This document shows, piece by piece, positions 16,511 to 25,071 of a stretch of DNA of 64,000 nucleotides (position 1 is the first letter of the stretch; the number at the start of each line of letters is the position of its first letter). A model generated the notes under the pieces. The model was not told where the DNA came from and did not search any database. It saw only the letters and a program-made list of their open reading frames with translations. Source of the DNA: Natronobacterium texcoconense. GTDB taxonomy: Archaea; Halobacteriota; Halobacteria; Halobacteriales; Natrialbaceae. The stretch covers positions 372,001 through 436,000 of the forward strand of contig NZ_FNLC01000003.1 in the NCBI RefSeq assembly GCF_900104065.1, written 5' to 3'. A program made the position numbers and the translations under genes.

Positions 16511-18046
16511 TCAGACATAGTCGTTGACCTCCGAACGAAGCTGCTGGTGGGCGTTCTCGAGTACGTCGTCTGCTTCCGTGAGCGCGGTTTCGTCCTCAGC
16601 GAGCGCCTCGCGAGCGGACTCGAGCTGATCGCCGACCGCGTCGGGTGCGGGGCCACCCTGCGAGTTGCGACTCGCGACGCTTTCGGCGGGGTCGAGTGCT
16701 TCCTCGACGGCTGCGGGTTCGACGTACGACTCGAGTGGTTCTTCGAGAACCTCCTCGGCAGCAGCCGCGAGCGCGTCGTAGTCGCCCCCCGTTTCGGCTG
16801 CAACTGCAACCATCTCGTGGGCCGTCCGGAACGGCAACCCGTTCGCCGCCAGCAGGTCCGCGACACCGGTCGCCGTCGAGAAGCCCTCGCCGGCTTCCGC
16901 CGCGAGGACGTCCTCGTTCCAGTCAGCCGTTGCAACGGCACCCGCCGCGACCTCGCTTGCCTCCGTCACCGCGTCGACGGTCTCCCAGGCGTGAGTCGTC
17001 GCACGCTGGAGGTCACGGTTGTACGCACGCGGCAGCCCCTTCAACGTCGTCGTCAGTCCCTGGACCGCGCCCGCGGCGTCGCCCGCGACCGCGCGGACGA
17101 GTTCGAGCGTGTCCGGGTTCTTCTTCTGGGGCATGATCGACGACGTCGAGGAGTAGTCGTCCGAGAGGTCGACGAAGCCGCGGTTCGCGAAGATAATCAC
17201 GTCCTCCGCTAGCCCCGACAGCGTCGTCGCGTGGGTCGACAGCGCCTGAACCGTCTCGAGCAGAAAGTCGCGACTCGAGGAGGCGTCCATCGAGTTCTCG
17301 ACGACGCCCTCGAAACCCAGTAGCTCGGCGGTACGTTCGCGGTCGATATCGAACGTTGTCCCCGCGAACGCGGCTCCACCCAGCGGCGACTCGTTGACCC
17401 TGTCGTAGGCCTCGAGCAGACGCGCGGTGTCGCGACGCACCGCGCCCTCGTAGGAGAGCGCCCAGTGCGCGACGGTCGTCGGCTGGGCCGGCTGAAGGTG
17501 CGTGTAGCCGGGCATGATCGTCTCTTCGTGTTCTTCGGCGACCTCGAGCAGCGACTCGCGCAGGGCGAGGGTCGACTCGATCGCCTCGAGGACGTCTTCA
17601 CGCAGGCGATAGCGGATGCAGGTCGCGACCTCGTCGTTGCGCGAGCGGGCGGTGTGCATCTTCCCGCCGTCCTCGCCGATGCGTTCGATCACGGCCGTCT
17701 CGATCGCCTCGTGGACGTCCTCGCCATCGGGGAGTCCGTCGTGGCCGTCGACTTCGATCGCATCCAGGGCAGTGAGGATCGCACCTGCCGTCTCGTCGTC
17801 GACGATCCCCTGTTCGGCGAGCATGAGGACGTGTGCGCGGTCGACCTCGAGGTCGGCCTCGAAGATGCGTTCGTCCGCGGCGAGCGAGGAGAGGAAACTC
17901 CGGGCGGGGCCGCCGCTGAACCGGTCCCGACGGACGACCCCCTCGTCGGGGGAGCCGCCGTCGGTCGCGATCACGGGATCGAACGCGCCACCGTCGGATC
18001 GCGATCTACTGGATCGCTCACCGTCGCGAGTGCTCTCCTCGGTCAT
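16511..18046 (-). CDS. argH: Argininosuccinate lyase
   Basis: This 511-residue enzyme cleaves argininosuccinate into arginine and fumarate. The fumarase-superfamily signature is clear (SSIMPQKKNPDTLE), as are HTARSRNDEVAT and PGYTHLQPAQPTTVAHW. It begins two bases after the argG stop, so the two are co-transcribed. The N-terminal 35 residues are a Ser/Arg/Asp-rich haloarchaeal extension before FSGGPARSFLSSL. Confidence 0.97.
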   Translation of the reverse strand: MTEESTRDGERSSRSRSDGGAFDPVIATDGGSPDEGVVRRDRFSGGPARSFLSSLAADERIFEADLEVDRAHVLMLAEQGIVDDETAGAILTALDAIEVDGHDGLPDGEDVHEAIETAVIERIGEDGGKMHTARSRNDEVATCIRYRLREDVLEAIESTLALRESLLEVAEEHEETIMPGYTHLQPAQPTTVAHWALSYEGAVRRDTARLLEAYDRVNESPLGGAAFAGTTFDIDRERTAELLGFEGVVENSMDASSSRDFLLETVQALSTHATTLSGLAEDVIIFANRGFVDLSDDYSSTSSIMPQKKNPDTLELVRAVAGDAAGAVQGLTTTLKGLPRAYNRDLQRATTHAWETVDAVTEASEVAAGAVATADWNEDVLAAEAGEGFSTATGVADLLAANGLPFRTAHEMVAVAAETGGDYDALAAAAEEVLEEPLESYVEPAAVEEALDPAESVASRNSQGGPAPDAVGDQLESAREALAEDETALTEADDVLENAHQQLRSEVNDYV

Positions 18047-18048
18047 GT

Positions 18049-19272
18049 TCAGTCGTCCCCGCTGCCGTCGGTCGCGAGCTCGACGGTTTCGTCGTCGTCC
18101 TCGAGGACGCCGTTCGCGAGGCGACGCTGGAATCCGTGGTACTTCGCGACGCCCGTGGCGTCTTCCTGCTTGATCTTGCCCACGGTCTCGGTGTCGAAGG
18201 AAGCGTGTGCGGCCGAGTACGCGGCGTACTCGCTGTCACGGGCGACGGGACGGGCCTTGCCGCCCTCGAAGCGGATCGTAACGGTACCGGTGACGCGCTT
18301 CTGGGTTTCGTCGATGAAGCCCTCGAGTGCGCTCACGAGCGGTGCATCGACGAGTCCTTCGTAGCCCTTCTGGGCCCACTGCTGGTCGATCTGCTGTTTG
18401 AACTGGCGCTCTTCCTGAGTGAGGACGAGGCCCTCGAGGGACTCGTGAGCGTTCAGTAGCGTCGTCGCCGCGGGGTGCTCGTAGTTCTCGCGGACCTTCA
18501 GCCCGAGCATGCGGTCTTCCATCACGTCGGTACGGCCGACGCCGTAGGAGCCCGCGAGGTCGTTCAGGTACTCGATGAGCGCAACCGGCTCCATCTCCTC
18601 GCCGTCGATGGCGACGGGGTACCCCTCCTCGAACGTGATCTCGATTTCTTCGATTTCGCCGGACGGCTCGTCGGTCCAGTTGTAGATATCCGTCGGCGGA
18701 ACGTAGTTCGGATCCTCGAGTTTATCTCCCTCGACCGAGCGACTCCAGAGATTGGTGTCGATCGACCAGTCGCCGCCGCTGCCGCCCTCGACGGGGAGGT
18801 CCTTCTCGGCGGCGTACTCCTGTTCCCACTCACGGGTGAGACCGAGTTCACGCACGGGCGCGATGACCTCGAGATCCGAGTCGCGCCAGACGGCCTCGAA
18901 CCTGAGCTGGTCGTTGCCCTTGCCCGTACAGCCGTGGGCGATACCCGTACAGCCCTGTTCCTCCGCGACCTCGAGGATCGCTTCGGCGATTACCGGGCGA
19001 GCCAGCGCGGTTCCGAGCGGATAGCCCTGGTAGGTCGCGTTCGCGCGGACGCCGTCGAAACAGAGGTCGGCGAACTCCGATTTCGCGTCGACCACGTAGT
19101 GCTCGAGGTCGAGTGCCTCGGCGGTCTCTTCGGCTTCTTCGAACTCCGATTCTGGCTGGCCGACGTCTACTGTGACGCCGATCACTTCGTCGTATCCGTA
19201 TTCCTCCTCGAGCAGCGGGACACAGATCGTCGTGTCCAGTCCGCCCGAGAACGCGAGTGCCACACGTGTCAT
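18049..19272 (-). CDS. argG: Argininosuccinate synthase
   Basis: This 407-residue enzyme joins citrulline and aspartate using ATP. The PP-loop motif is at the N-terminus (LAFSGGLDTTICVPLL), followed by GCTGKGNDQLRFE and the citrulline-binding region. It is the first full gene of the arginine cluster. A TATA-like TTTAAG at 19302-19307 could drive it with a very short leader, while a second promoter and a 29-codon Arg-rich ORF lie further upstream. Confidence 0.97.
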   Translation of the reverse strand: MTRVALAFSGGLDTTICVPLLEEEYGYDEVIGVTVDVGQPESEFEEAEETAEALDLEHYVVDAKSEFADLCFDGVRANATYQGYPLGTALARPVIAEAILEVAEEQGCTGIAHGCTGKGNDQLRFEAVWRDSDLEVIAPVRELGLTREWEQEYAAEKDLPVEGGSGGDWSIDTNLWSRSVEGDKLEDPNYVPPTDIYNWTDEPSGEIEEIEITFEEGYPVAIDGEEMEPVALIEYLNDLAGSYGVGRTDVMEDRMLGLKVRENYEHPAATTLLNAHESLEGLVLTQEERQFKQQIDQQWAQKGYEGLVDAPLVSALEGFIDETQKRVTGTVTIRFEGGKARPVARDSEYAAYSAAHASFDTETVGKIKQEDATGVAKYHGFQRRLANGVLEDDDETVELATDGSGDD

Positions 19273-19301
19273 GTCGTACTCGAATACAACGACAGCATGG
19301 A

Positions 19302-19307
19302 CTTAAA
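19302..19307 (-). promoter_or_regulatory. Proximal TATA-like box of argG
   Basis: TTTAAG on the minus strand (centre about 32 nt before the ATG at 19272) would give a transcript with a leader of a few nucleotides. If it is the main promoter, the upstream Arg-codon ORF would be bypassed. Confidence 0.45.
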
Positions 19308-19411
19308 TTCGTTGGTTTAAGTTACGAAATTTAATGGTAGAGTGCACGCTAACCGGAGAATTGTGGTTTTCTGGAACGTCGAAACGGACGGGGTCGATGG
19401 GTATGGTATAT

Positions 19412-19432
19412 GACGGGCTCAAAGGGCCCGTC
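19412..19432 (-). promoter_or_regulatory. Hairpin overlapping the Arg codons and stop of the leader ORF
   Basis: The minus-strand RNA can form GACGGGC / GCCCGTC (perfect 7-bp stem, 7-nt loop). The 5' arm contains the last Arg codons and the loop contains the UGA of the 29-codon ORF. No U run follows (AUAUACC), so it is not a standard intrinsic terminator. Confidence 0.6.
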
Positions 19433-19508
19433 GTCGCCGCCGTCGCCGGGAAACGGCAGAGCCACCGGTAGCGAAAAGGGCGAGTGCAGTACCGGTGGAC
19501 TGACTCAT
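19419..19508 (-). CDS. Candidate arginine leader peptide (seven consecutive Arg codons)
   Basis: This 29-codon ORF starts with ATG at 19508 and ends with TGA, 146 bases before argG on the same strand. Residues 1-20 are Ser/Thr/Ala/Gly-rich and residues 21-27 are seven arginines in a row (codons CGG and CGA only), then Ala-Leu-stop. A TATA-like TTTTAATA lies about 28 nt (centre) before the ATG, so the transcript could be leaderless and the ORF translated at once. The RNA can form an 8-bp hairpin inside the ORF (19462-19469 with 19491-19498) and another over the Arg codons and stop. Its layout resembles bacterial amino-acid leader peptides. Alternatively it is a small basic protein or a chance ORF. 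Confidence 0.55.
   Translation of the reverse strand: MSQSTGTALALFATGGSAVSRRRRRRRAL
19462..19498 (-). repeat. 8-bp inverted repeat inside the candidate leader ORF
   Basis: CCACCGGT and ACCGGTGG are perfect complements separated by 21 nt, covering leader codons 4-16. A weaker alternative pairing, GCCGT with ACGGC, lies just downstream over the first Arg codons. Several mutually adjacent hairpins are therefore possible in about 90 nt of RNA. Confidence 0.65.
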
Positions 19509-19532
19509 TGGTAACTCAGTATCGCCCTGCCC

Positions 19533-19540
19533 TATTAAAA
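19533..19540 (-). promoter_or_regulatory. TATA-like box upstream of the Arg leader ORF
   Basis: TTTTAATA on the minus strand is centred about 28 nt before the leader ATG at 19508, predicting transcription start at or next to the ATG. Confidence 0.55.
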
Positions 19541-19581
19541 TCTGTCTGTGCTGCAAATGTTGCGGCAGGAGGATCGGTCCG

Positions 19582-20745
19582 TCAGTCGTCGCTTTCGCGG
19601 TCGTCCGGGAGTGCCAACACGTTCTCACGGCCGATTCGGAAGACTTCGATTTCGCCGTCCTCACGGAGGCCGCCGACGACCTGACTCGTCTTGGCCTCGG
19701 TCCAGTCCAGTTCCGAGACGACTTCCTGCTGTTTGATCCGTCCGCCTCGCTGGTCGAGCAACTGCAGGATCCGTTCCTCGTTGCTCAACAGTTCCGGCGG
19801 CGGGCCGTTGGTCTCTTGCTCTCCCTGGGTAACGTCGCCTCCGCTCGTGGCCGGCTCTGCCGTTCCTGCAGGCGGCTCCGCTTCGCTCGAGGCGCCGTTC
19901 GGTGCGAGGATCTCTTCGTGTCTGATCCACCAGCCGGCGGCACCGACGCTCGCGAGTAACGCGAGCGCGGCGGCGACGGTGAGCCATGGCATCGCCGGGC
20001 CGGGGTCGGATTCGTCGGCCGGGCCGCTGGCGTTCCCTTCCTCCATAAGGTCTATCCAGGGCTGGTCGTCGGTGAACTCGGTTCCATCGCCATCCCAGAA
20101 GACGGATCCCTCGGGTGGATCGTCCGGCGACGGTTCGACGCCGTCGACGACATACCCCTCCGGCGGGAAGACCTGTAGCGTGGTGTCTTTCGGGAGGGTA
20201 AAGCCCGAGAGTGCATCGCCGACTTCGATCCGATTCAATTCGATGTAGGCGAAGCCGGTCCACTCGAAGGTAAACTCGACGTGACCGAGTTCCCGCGGCG
20301 CGGTACTGACGTCGGTCACGACCGAAACGTTGCGAATCTCCATTTCCCGGTCGGTCTCGTTCTCGCCGTCCTCGAGGATCGCGTTCCAGTCGTCTCTTTC
20401 CTCGGCGGCGTACGCGTCGGGATTCGCCTCGACGTCGTCACGGAGCGTGTTCCAGTTCGCATCCGAATCGTTCTCGAATCGGTAGTCGACGACGAACGTC
20501 GCTGCGCCGTTCTCGTGGACGAACACGTCGATGTGAACTTCGTCCGCGTCGTCGAGTTGATCGGTTTCGTTGGCCGTCTGATCGGTTTCGTTGGCTGTCT
20601 CCTGCAGCAGCGGCTGTTCCGGCCCCGAATCGACCACACCGACACCACCGGACGTGGCCGACGCGGATGGAACGAATGCCACCAGGCATCCCACCAGTGC
20701 GAGCACACAGACCAGGGCCCACAGCCCCCTCGCGTCCATTATCAC
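19582..20745 (-). CDS. Membrane-anchored winged-helix regulator with extracellular domain
   Basis: This 387-residue protein has an N-terminal signal/anchor (residues about 7-30), an extracytoplasmic acidic domain (about 35-245) with FVVDYRFEND-type beta strands, a transmembrane helix (about 253-273), a disordered linker and a cytoplasmic winged helix-turn-helix (about 320-380; LDQRGGRIKQQEVVSELDW, KTSQVVGGLREDG). This layout matches haloarchaeal DUF7345/DUF7343-type proteins, thought to couple surface signals to transcription. ANETDQ is tandemly repeated at residues 51-63. Start may be ATG 20745 or 20739. It is the gene upstream of the arginine leader region on the same strand, though its target is unknown. 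Confidence 0.75.
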   Translation of the reverse strand: MIMDARGLWALVCVLALVGCLVAFVPSASATSGGVGVVDSGPEQPLLQETANETDQTANETDQLDDADEVHIDVFVHENGAATFVVDYRFENDSDANWNTLRDDVEANPDAYAAEERDDWNAILEDGENETDREMEIRNVSVVTDVSTAPRELGHVEFTFEWTGFAYIELNRIEVGDALSGFTLPKDTTLQVFPPEGYVVDGVEPSPDDPPEGSVFWDGDGTEFTDDQPWIDLMEEGNASGPADESDPGPAMPWLTVAAALALLASVGAAGWWIRHEEILAPNGASSEAEPPAGTAEPATSGGDVTQGEQETNGPPPELLSNEERILQLLDQRGGRIKQQEVVSELDWTEAKTSQVVGGLREDGEIEVFRIGRENVLALPDDRESDD

Positions 20746-20855
20746 ACAATGCTGGTGCTGGCTAAATAGGTCTTTCCGACCACAGATGCGAATCGTAATT
20801 GGATCGCAGCGACCTCGACCGAGCGTTTTTCAAACAGTCGCTCGAAGAAGAACGT

Positions 20856-21041
20856 ATGATCGGTTCCCGCGGAAAACTCGAGGTAGAGGCTCTGTTGAAG
20901 ATCGTCCTCGCCCTGGTCGCCGTCCTCCTCGTGCTCGAGATACTGAGTGCGATCGTCAGCGGCATCCTCGGGCTCTTACAGCCGCTGCTCATGATTGCGA
21001 TCCTCGTCGTTATCGGTCTCTGGCTGGTGGACCGTCTCTAG
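20856..21041 (+). CDS. Small membrane protein, hypothetical
   Basis: This 61-residue protein has a short charged N-terminus (MIGSRGKLEVEALL) and two closely spaced hydrophobic helices (residues about 13-33 and 38-57), ending in VDRL. I chose ATG 20856; the longer frame to 20799 adds a charged segment. It diverges from the membrane regulator gene. Small two-helix proteins of this form are common in haloarchaea; the role is unknown. Confidence 0.6.
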   Translation: MIGSRGKLEVEALLKIVLALVAVLLVLEILSAIVSGILGLLQPLLMIAILVVIGLWLVDRL

Positions 21042-21173
21042 TGGCGGTCCAAGCCTGATCTGATGGGGCGAACCGAACCGCACAACAGGGTTCGCCCCAT
21101 CAGTCGACGCTTGGAACGGTACTAGTCGCGAGGCGTCACACTGATATCGCTTACTCTCGTCGTCTCCCAGTAC

Positions 21174-21674
21174 GTGTACAGCGTCAACGTTCCCGTTCCG
21201 GGCCGGGTTCGAACGCTCGCGAACGAACTCTATCCCGAACTCGTGGGGTTCGACTCCGTCCGGGACACTCACTCGTGTCTGCTCAAACGGCTCGGCGACG
21301 CCGACCACGTCGCCCAACTCCAGCACCGCGCCCATCGCGCACTCGAGGGTACCCCGGCCGTCGAAGCGACGATCACCGGTATCGACTACTTCGAGGATCC
21401 GCCGCTTGGCTCCGCGCCCGTCGTCTACCTGGCCGTCGAGAGCCCCGGTCTCGAGAAGATCCACGACGACCTCACCGACACCTTCGACGTCATCGAGGGA
21501 CTCGAGGGCGCCGATTACGTCCCACACGTCACGCTCGCTCGCGGAGGCGACGCGGCTACAGCGACACGGCTGGCCGACCGCGAGATCGATCCCGTCACCT
21601 GGACCGTCAGCGAACTCGAGTTCTGGGATGGATCGTACAAATTGCCGGTCAGTCGCGTGTCGTTGCCTGCCTGA
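21174..21674 (+). CDS. 2'-5' RNA ligase / cyclic phosphodiesterase family protein
   Basis: This 166-residue protein has the two HxT/S-x repeats of the 2H phosphoesterase superfamily: DTHSCLLKRL near residue 32 and PHVTLARG near residue 122, each placing a catalytic His and Ser/Thr. Such enzymes act on RNA 2',3'-cyclic phosphates or make 2'-5' linkages; the true substrate in archaea is uncertain. The start ATG is the first in frame. It stands alone between small genes. Confidence 0.85.
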   Translation: MYSVNVPVPGRVRTLANELYPELVGFDSVRDTHSCLLKRLGDADHVAQLQHRAHRALEGTPAVEATITGIDYFEDPPLGSAPVVYLAVESPGLEKIHDDLTDTFDVIEGLEGADYVPHVTLARGGDAATATRLADREIDPVTWTVSELEFWDGSYKLPVSRVSLPA

Positions 21675-21723
21675 CGTTCTGTCGGCCAGAAAGTATTACG
21701 GGTTGGTGTCGCTACCTCGAGTC

Positions 21724-22074
21724 ATGCATCGACGATCGTTCATCGCGCTTGCGGCAGTGACGCCACTTGCAGGTTGCTCCGGTCTCCTCGGCGGCGGCGT
21801 CGATTCGACGCTGAGCGACGAGGAGTTCGTCCAGTTCGAGGCCGAAGAGGGAGCGGAACTGACGGTCTCCGTCGACGTCCAGGAGATCGACGAACCGGCC
21901 TCGGACGCCGACGTCGAACGTGACTCGGTCGGCGTCCAGATTCAGCACGAAGAGGAAAACTGGGCCCGAACGGAGGATATCGAGGGCTCCGAGACGTACG
22001 AAGTAACTATCGAACACGGCGGTGACCACCGCGTTCTGGTCATCGGTGGTACCGCCGACGTCTCGATCGAGTAA
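21724..22074 (+). CDS. Small lipoprotein, hypothetical
   Basis: This 116-residue protein starts MHRRSFIALAAVTPL and has a twin-arginine signal with lipobox LAGC, then a Gly linker and an acidic beta-rich domain (LTVSVDVQEID, TYEVTIEHGGDHRVLVIGG). It is probably a Tat-exported, lipid-anchored surface protein. The start at 21724 is fixed by the signal sequence. It converges on the XPD helicase gene, 16 bases apart. Function unknown. Confidence 0.75.
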   Translation: MHRRSFIALAAVTPLAGCSGLLGGGVDSTLSDEEFVQFEAEEGAELTVSVDVQEIDEPASDADVERDSVGVQIQHEEENWARTEDIEGSETYEVTIEHGGDHRVLVIGGTADVSIE

Positions 22075-22090
22075 CGACCGTCGCGAATTC

Positions 22091-24262
22091 TTACGGTGCC
22101 GGCGGTTCGCCGTCGTAGGTATCGTGGTCGCCGTAGAAGTTGAGCATCGCGAACTTGAGTTTCGCCGGGTCGATGTCGATCAGTTCTTCCCGTTCTTCGT
22201 GGGGGAAGGTTCCATTGACGCTGTACTTGCCGAGATCCGACTTCGCCCGGTTCGAGTAGCGACGGTCGAGCAACGCCCGGACGCCGACGTCCTCGGGCGA
22301 TCGGATCACGCGACCGAGCGCCTGTCTGGTCTTTCGAACCGTCGGAATCTCGACGGCGTAGCGCCATCCCGTCTCCGTCCCGTCGAACGCGACGTCGTAG
22401 GCGTCCTGAACTGCCTCGGCGCGGTCGTCGAGGTGTGGGTAGGGGACGCCGACCACGAGTACCGTCCGTGCATCTTCGCCGTCGAAACTCACACCTTCGG
22501 CGAGGGTACCCCACAGCGAGGTACACAGGACGGCGTCGTCGTCCGCGACGAACTCCTGGCGGAGTTCCTCGACGGCGACGCCCGGTTCGTCCACGTAGAC
22601 CGTCCGATCCGTCCGCGACTCGAGCCGATCCGCGTACCGACTCGCCTCGCTGTAGTTGGGGAAAAAGGCGAGCGTGTTCCCCGACGTCATCCGAACGGCG
22701 TCGTGGATGGCGTCGGTGACCTCCTCCTGGACGGCGGGGTCGTCCCGGTCCGAGGAGAAAAGCGGCGGCGTCTCGACGGCGTACGTTCGGCGGTTCTCCT
22801 CGGGGAACTGTAGCCCATAGGCCATCGTGATCGGGTCCTCGAGTCCGAGAACGTTCTCGGTGACGTCGAAGGGCTGTAGCGTCGCGCTCATCAGGACGGT
22901 GGCGTACACCTCCTCGAAGAGCTGGCCCGTGACCTGCCGTGGGAGACAGGTGTACAGTTCCGCGCGGCCGTAGATCTCGTCGGTCCCGGCGTCGCGGGTG
23001 ACCGAGACCACCGGGTACAGCCCCTCCTTGGCACCCTCGTTCATCCAGGCGGAGACGAACCCCGCGGCCTGGAGAGTCTGACACTCTGTCCTCGTCGCAG
23101 TTTCGCCCTCGCGGTAGGCCTCTTCGTACTCCTCGTCGAGTCGCTGGCCGAGTTTCATCGCGGCCTCTAAATCGTCGTCGATCCCCTGGCCCGAGTAGCG
23201 CTGCAGGAACTCGAGTGTGAGGTCGTCCCGTCGGTCTTCGTTGGCGATGGGAACGTCCTCCCAGTTCTCGCCGATTCGCTCTCGTTCTCCGAACCCGAAC
23301 GATTCCTCGTAGGCTTCGACGAGCGCGCGGTGGAACGCCGAGAGAACGTTCGCGGCGTCCTCGCTACGAGGATCGTCGGACTCCTCGAGTTCGTCCAGTG
23401 CGGACTCGAAGGTCCGTTCCGAGCAGGTCCGGGTCGCGTGCTCACGGGCGGCGTCCTCGACGTTGTGCGCCTCGTCGAAGACGGCGATGACGTCCTCGGG
23501 GTCGCGGCCGAGCCACCGGAAGAACTGTTCGCGTATCGTCGAGTCGAGCAGGTGGTGGTAGTTACAGACGACGAGGTCGACACCCTCGATACCCTCTTTC
23601 AGGAGTTCGTAGCCGCAGAACTCCTGGCGCTCGGCGTACTCGTAGATCTCGTCGGGCGTGCGGACGTCCTCGAACAGCCACGCGAAGAAGTCGTCCGTGT
23701 TCCCGGTGAGGTTGTTCCGGTAGTAATCACAGACGTTCTGCTCCCCGAGATCCTCGAGACGGTCCTCGATCGACTCGAGTTCGTCCATCACGGCCGAGCG
23801 AGCGTCGGCCGCCGCGCCGTCGCCGTCCTGACTCTCCGCGAGCAGTTCGCGCTGGCGGCGCTCGAGTTGTTCTTTCTCCTGTTCGGCGTCGACGAGCGCG
23901 CGGGTGTTGTCCCGCAGCGCCTGACACTCCTCGTAGCCGACGTCGATGTGACACATCGATCCTTTCCCCTTGAAGACGACGGCGCGGATTCGTTCCTCGC
24001 GGGTGATCGCGCGGGCCTCGGCGACGAACTGTCGCATCTGCTGGTGGACGTCGGTCGTGATGACGACCGTCTTGTCCTCCTCGCGGGCAACCTCGAGGGC
24101 GGGAGCGAGCGAGGACAGCGTCTTCCCGGTTCCGCAGGCCCCCTCGAAGAGGACGTTCTGGCCGCGGCTCAGGGCGTTGTGGATCCGGCCCATCGCCTCG
24201 CGCTGATTCTCGTACGGCTGGTCGTACGGGAAAAAGCGCATGTAACCGCTCGTTTCGGACAC
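22091..24262 (-). CDS. XPD/Rad3-family iron-sulfur DNA helicase
   Basis: This 723-residue superfamily-2 helicase probably opens DNA 5' to 3' in repair. It has Walker A GACGTGKT near residue 43, DEAH in VFDEAHNVEDAA, and motif V/VI regions (LGRVIRSPED). Four cysteines of the iron-sulfur domain can be picked out (GSMCHID, YEECQAL, QNVCDYY, EFCGYELL). I chose GTG 24262 because it yields the typical VSETSGYMRFFPYD opening and a TTTTACC box lies about 30 nt upstream; the ATG at 24310 would precede that. Haloarchaea use such proteins beside UvrABC, so the exact repair role is open. Confidence 0.92.
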   Translation of the reverse strand: MSETSGYMRFFPYDQPYENQREAMGRIHNALSRGQNVLFEGACGTGKTLSSLAPALEVAREEDKTVVITTDVHQQMRQFVAEARAITREERIRAVVFKGKGSMCHIDVGYEECQALRDNTRALVDAEQEKEQLERRQRELLAESQDGDGAAADARSAVMDELESIEDRLEDLGEQNVCDYYRNNLTGNTDDFFAWLFEDVRTPDEIYEYAERQEFCGYELLKEGIEGVDLVVCNYHHLLDSTIREQFFRWLGRDPEDVIAVFDEAHNVEDAAREHATRTCSERTFESALDELEESDDPRSEDAANVLSAFHRALVEAYEESFGFGERERIGENWEDVPIANEDRRDDLTLEFLQRYSGQGIDDDLEAAMKLGQRLDEEYEEAYREGETATRTECQTLQAAGFVSAWMNEGAKEGLYPVVSVTRDAGTDEIYGRAELYTCLPRQVTGQLFEEVYATVLMSATLQPFDVTENVLGLEDPITMAYGLQFPEENRRTYAVETPPLFSSDRDDPAVQEEVTDAIHDAVRMTSGNTLAFFPNYSEASRYADRLESRTDRTVYVDEPGVAVEELRQEFVADDDAVLCTSLWGTLAEGVSFDGEDARTVLVVGVPYPHLDDRAEAVQDAYDVAFDGTETGWRYAVEIPTVRKTRQALGRVIRSPEDVGVRALLDRRYSNRAKSDLGKYSVNGTFPHEEREELIDIDPAKLKFAMLNFYGDHDTYDGEPPAP

Positions 24263-24363
24263 GATGGGTGATACGTTCCTGCTTCGGTAAAAGCGTTCGT
24301 CTCGTTTCACCGTCTTTCACCAGAAACTACAGGTTCGCTCGGATTGGAGACGTGACCGAACGG

Positions 24364-24939
24364 ATGGACGACGCCTCCCGCACGCTCGAGACCTACGAGT
24401 CGGACGTCGATGCGTACGTCCGGAAGTACCGCGAGCAGTCCGTTGCAGTTCTCTACGGCGAGCCGTTCCTCGACGCGCTCGCCGGCGATCGTCTGCTCGA
24501 CGTCGGCTGTGGTCCCGGGTCGGATCTCTCGACGTTCGAGTCCGCCGGCTACGAGCCGGTCGGGTTCGACCTCACCGACGGATTTCTGCGGGCCGCCGGT
24601 GAATCCGCGTCGTCCGCGCCGCTGGTCCGTGGCGACATGCGAGCGTTGCCGTTCGCCGACGCGACGTTCGACGGCGTCTGGAGTTCCGCGTCGTTCCTCC
24701 ACGTTCCCCGGTCGGACGCAGCCGAAACGCTGGGCGAGTTCCGTCGAGTGCTGCGTCCCGACGGCGTCGTCTTCCTCTCGGTCAAACGCGCCTCCGCGAG
24801 GCCGGAGGAATCTCGCGACCGACACTTCGAATACTACCGCCCGGACGAGATTCGCTCGAGCGTTGCGGACGCAGGATTCGTTCCCGAAATCGTCGAAACC
24901 ACCGAAGAATGGATTGCAATAGTCGCCGAGTCGAAGTAG
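24364..24939 (+). CDS. SAM-dependent methyltransferase (type 11 family)
   Basis: This 191-residue class-I methyltransferase has the SAM-binding motif I LLDVGCGPGSDL, the acidic motif II end GFDLTDGF, and FDGVWSSASFLHV followed by FRRVLRPDGVVFLS. It methylates an unknown small molecule or protein. ATG 24364 is used; a GTG at 24352 is also possible. It diverges from the helicase gene across about 100 bases. Confidence 0.85.
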   Translation: MDDASRTLETYESDVDAYVRKYREQSVAVLYGEPFLDALAGDRLLDVGCGPGSDLSTFESAGYEPVGFDLTDGFLRAAGESASSAPLVRGDMRALPFADATFDGVWSSASFLHVPRSDAAETLGEFRRVLRPDGVVFLSVKRASARPEESRDRHFEYYRPDEIRSSVADAGFVPEIVETTEEWIAIVAESK

Positions 24940-25071
24940 CCCGACCTCGGTACAACCACCCTCATTCGACGCGGTCCCGTTTTCACCCCGTTTCGGGAAT
25001 CGCCGCCAGCGATCCATCTGCCAGCGTACGCCTGCTACATCGACATACTACTCGAGTTCGATCCCTCGTGT

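Noticed and set aside
19412-19432. The hairpin as an ordinary intrinsic terminator of the regulator gene at 19582
   Set aside because: No U tract follows, it lies 150 bases past the stop, and its position over the Arg codons and stop of a short ORF fits a regulatory structure better.
21942-23084. A 380-codon minus-strand frame within the XPD helicase gene
   Set aside because: It is Arg/Gly/Pro-rich without hydrophobic core, typical of a shifted frame of the helicase, which has full motifs.
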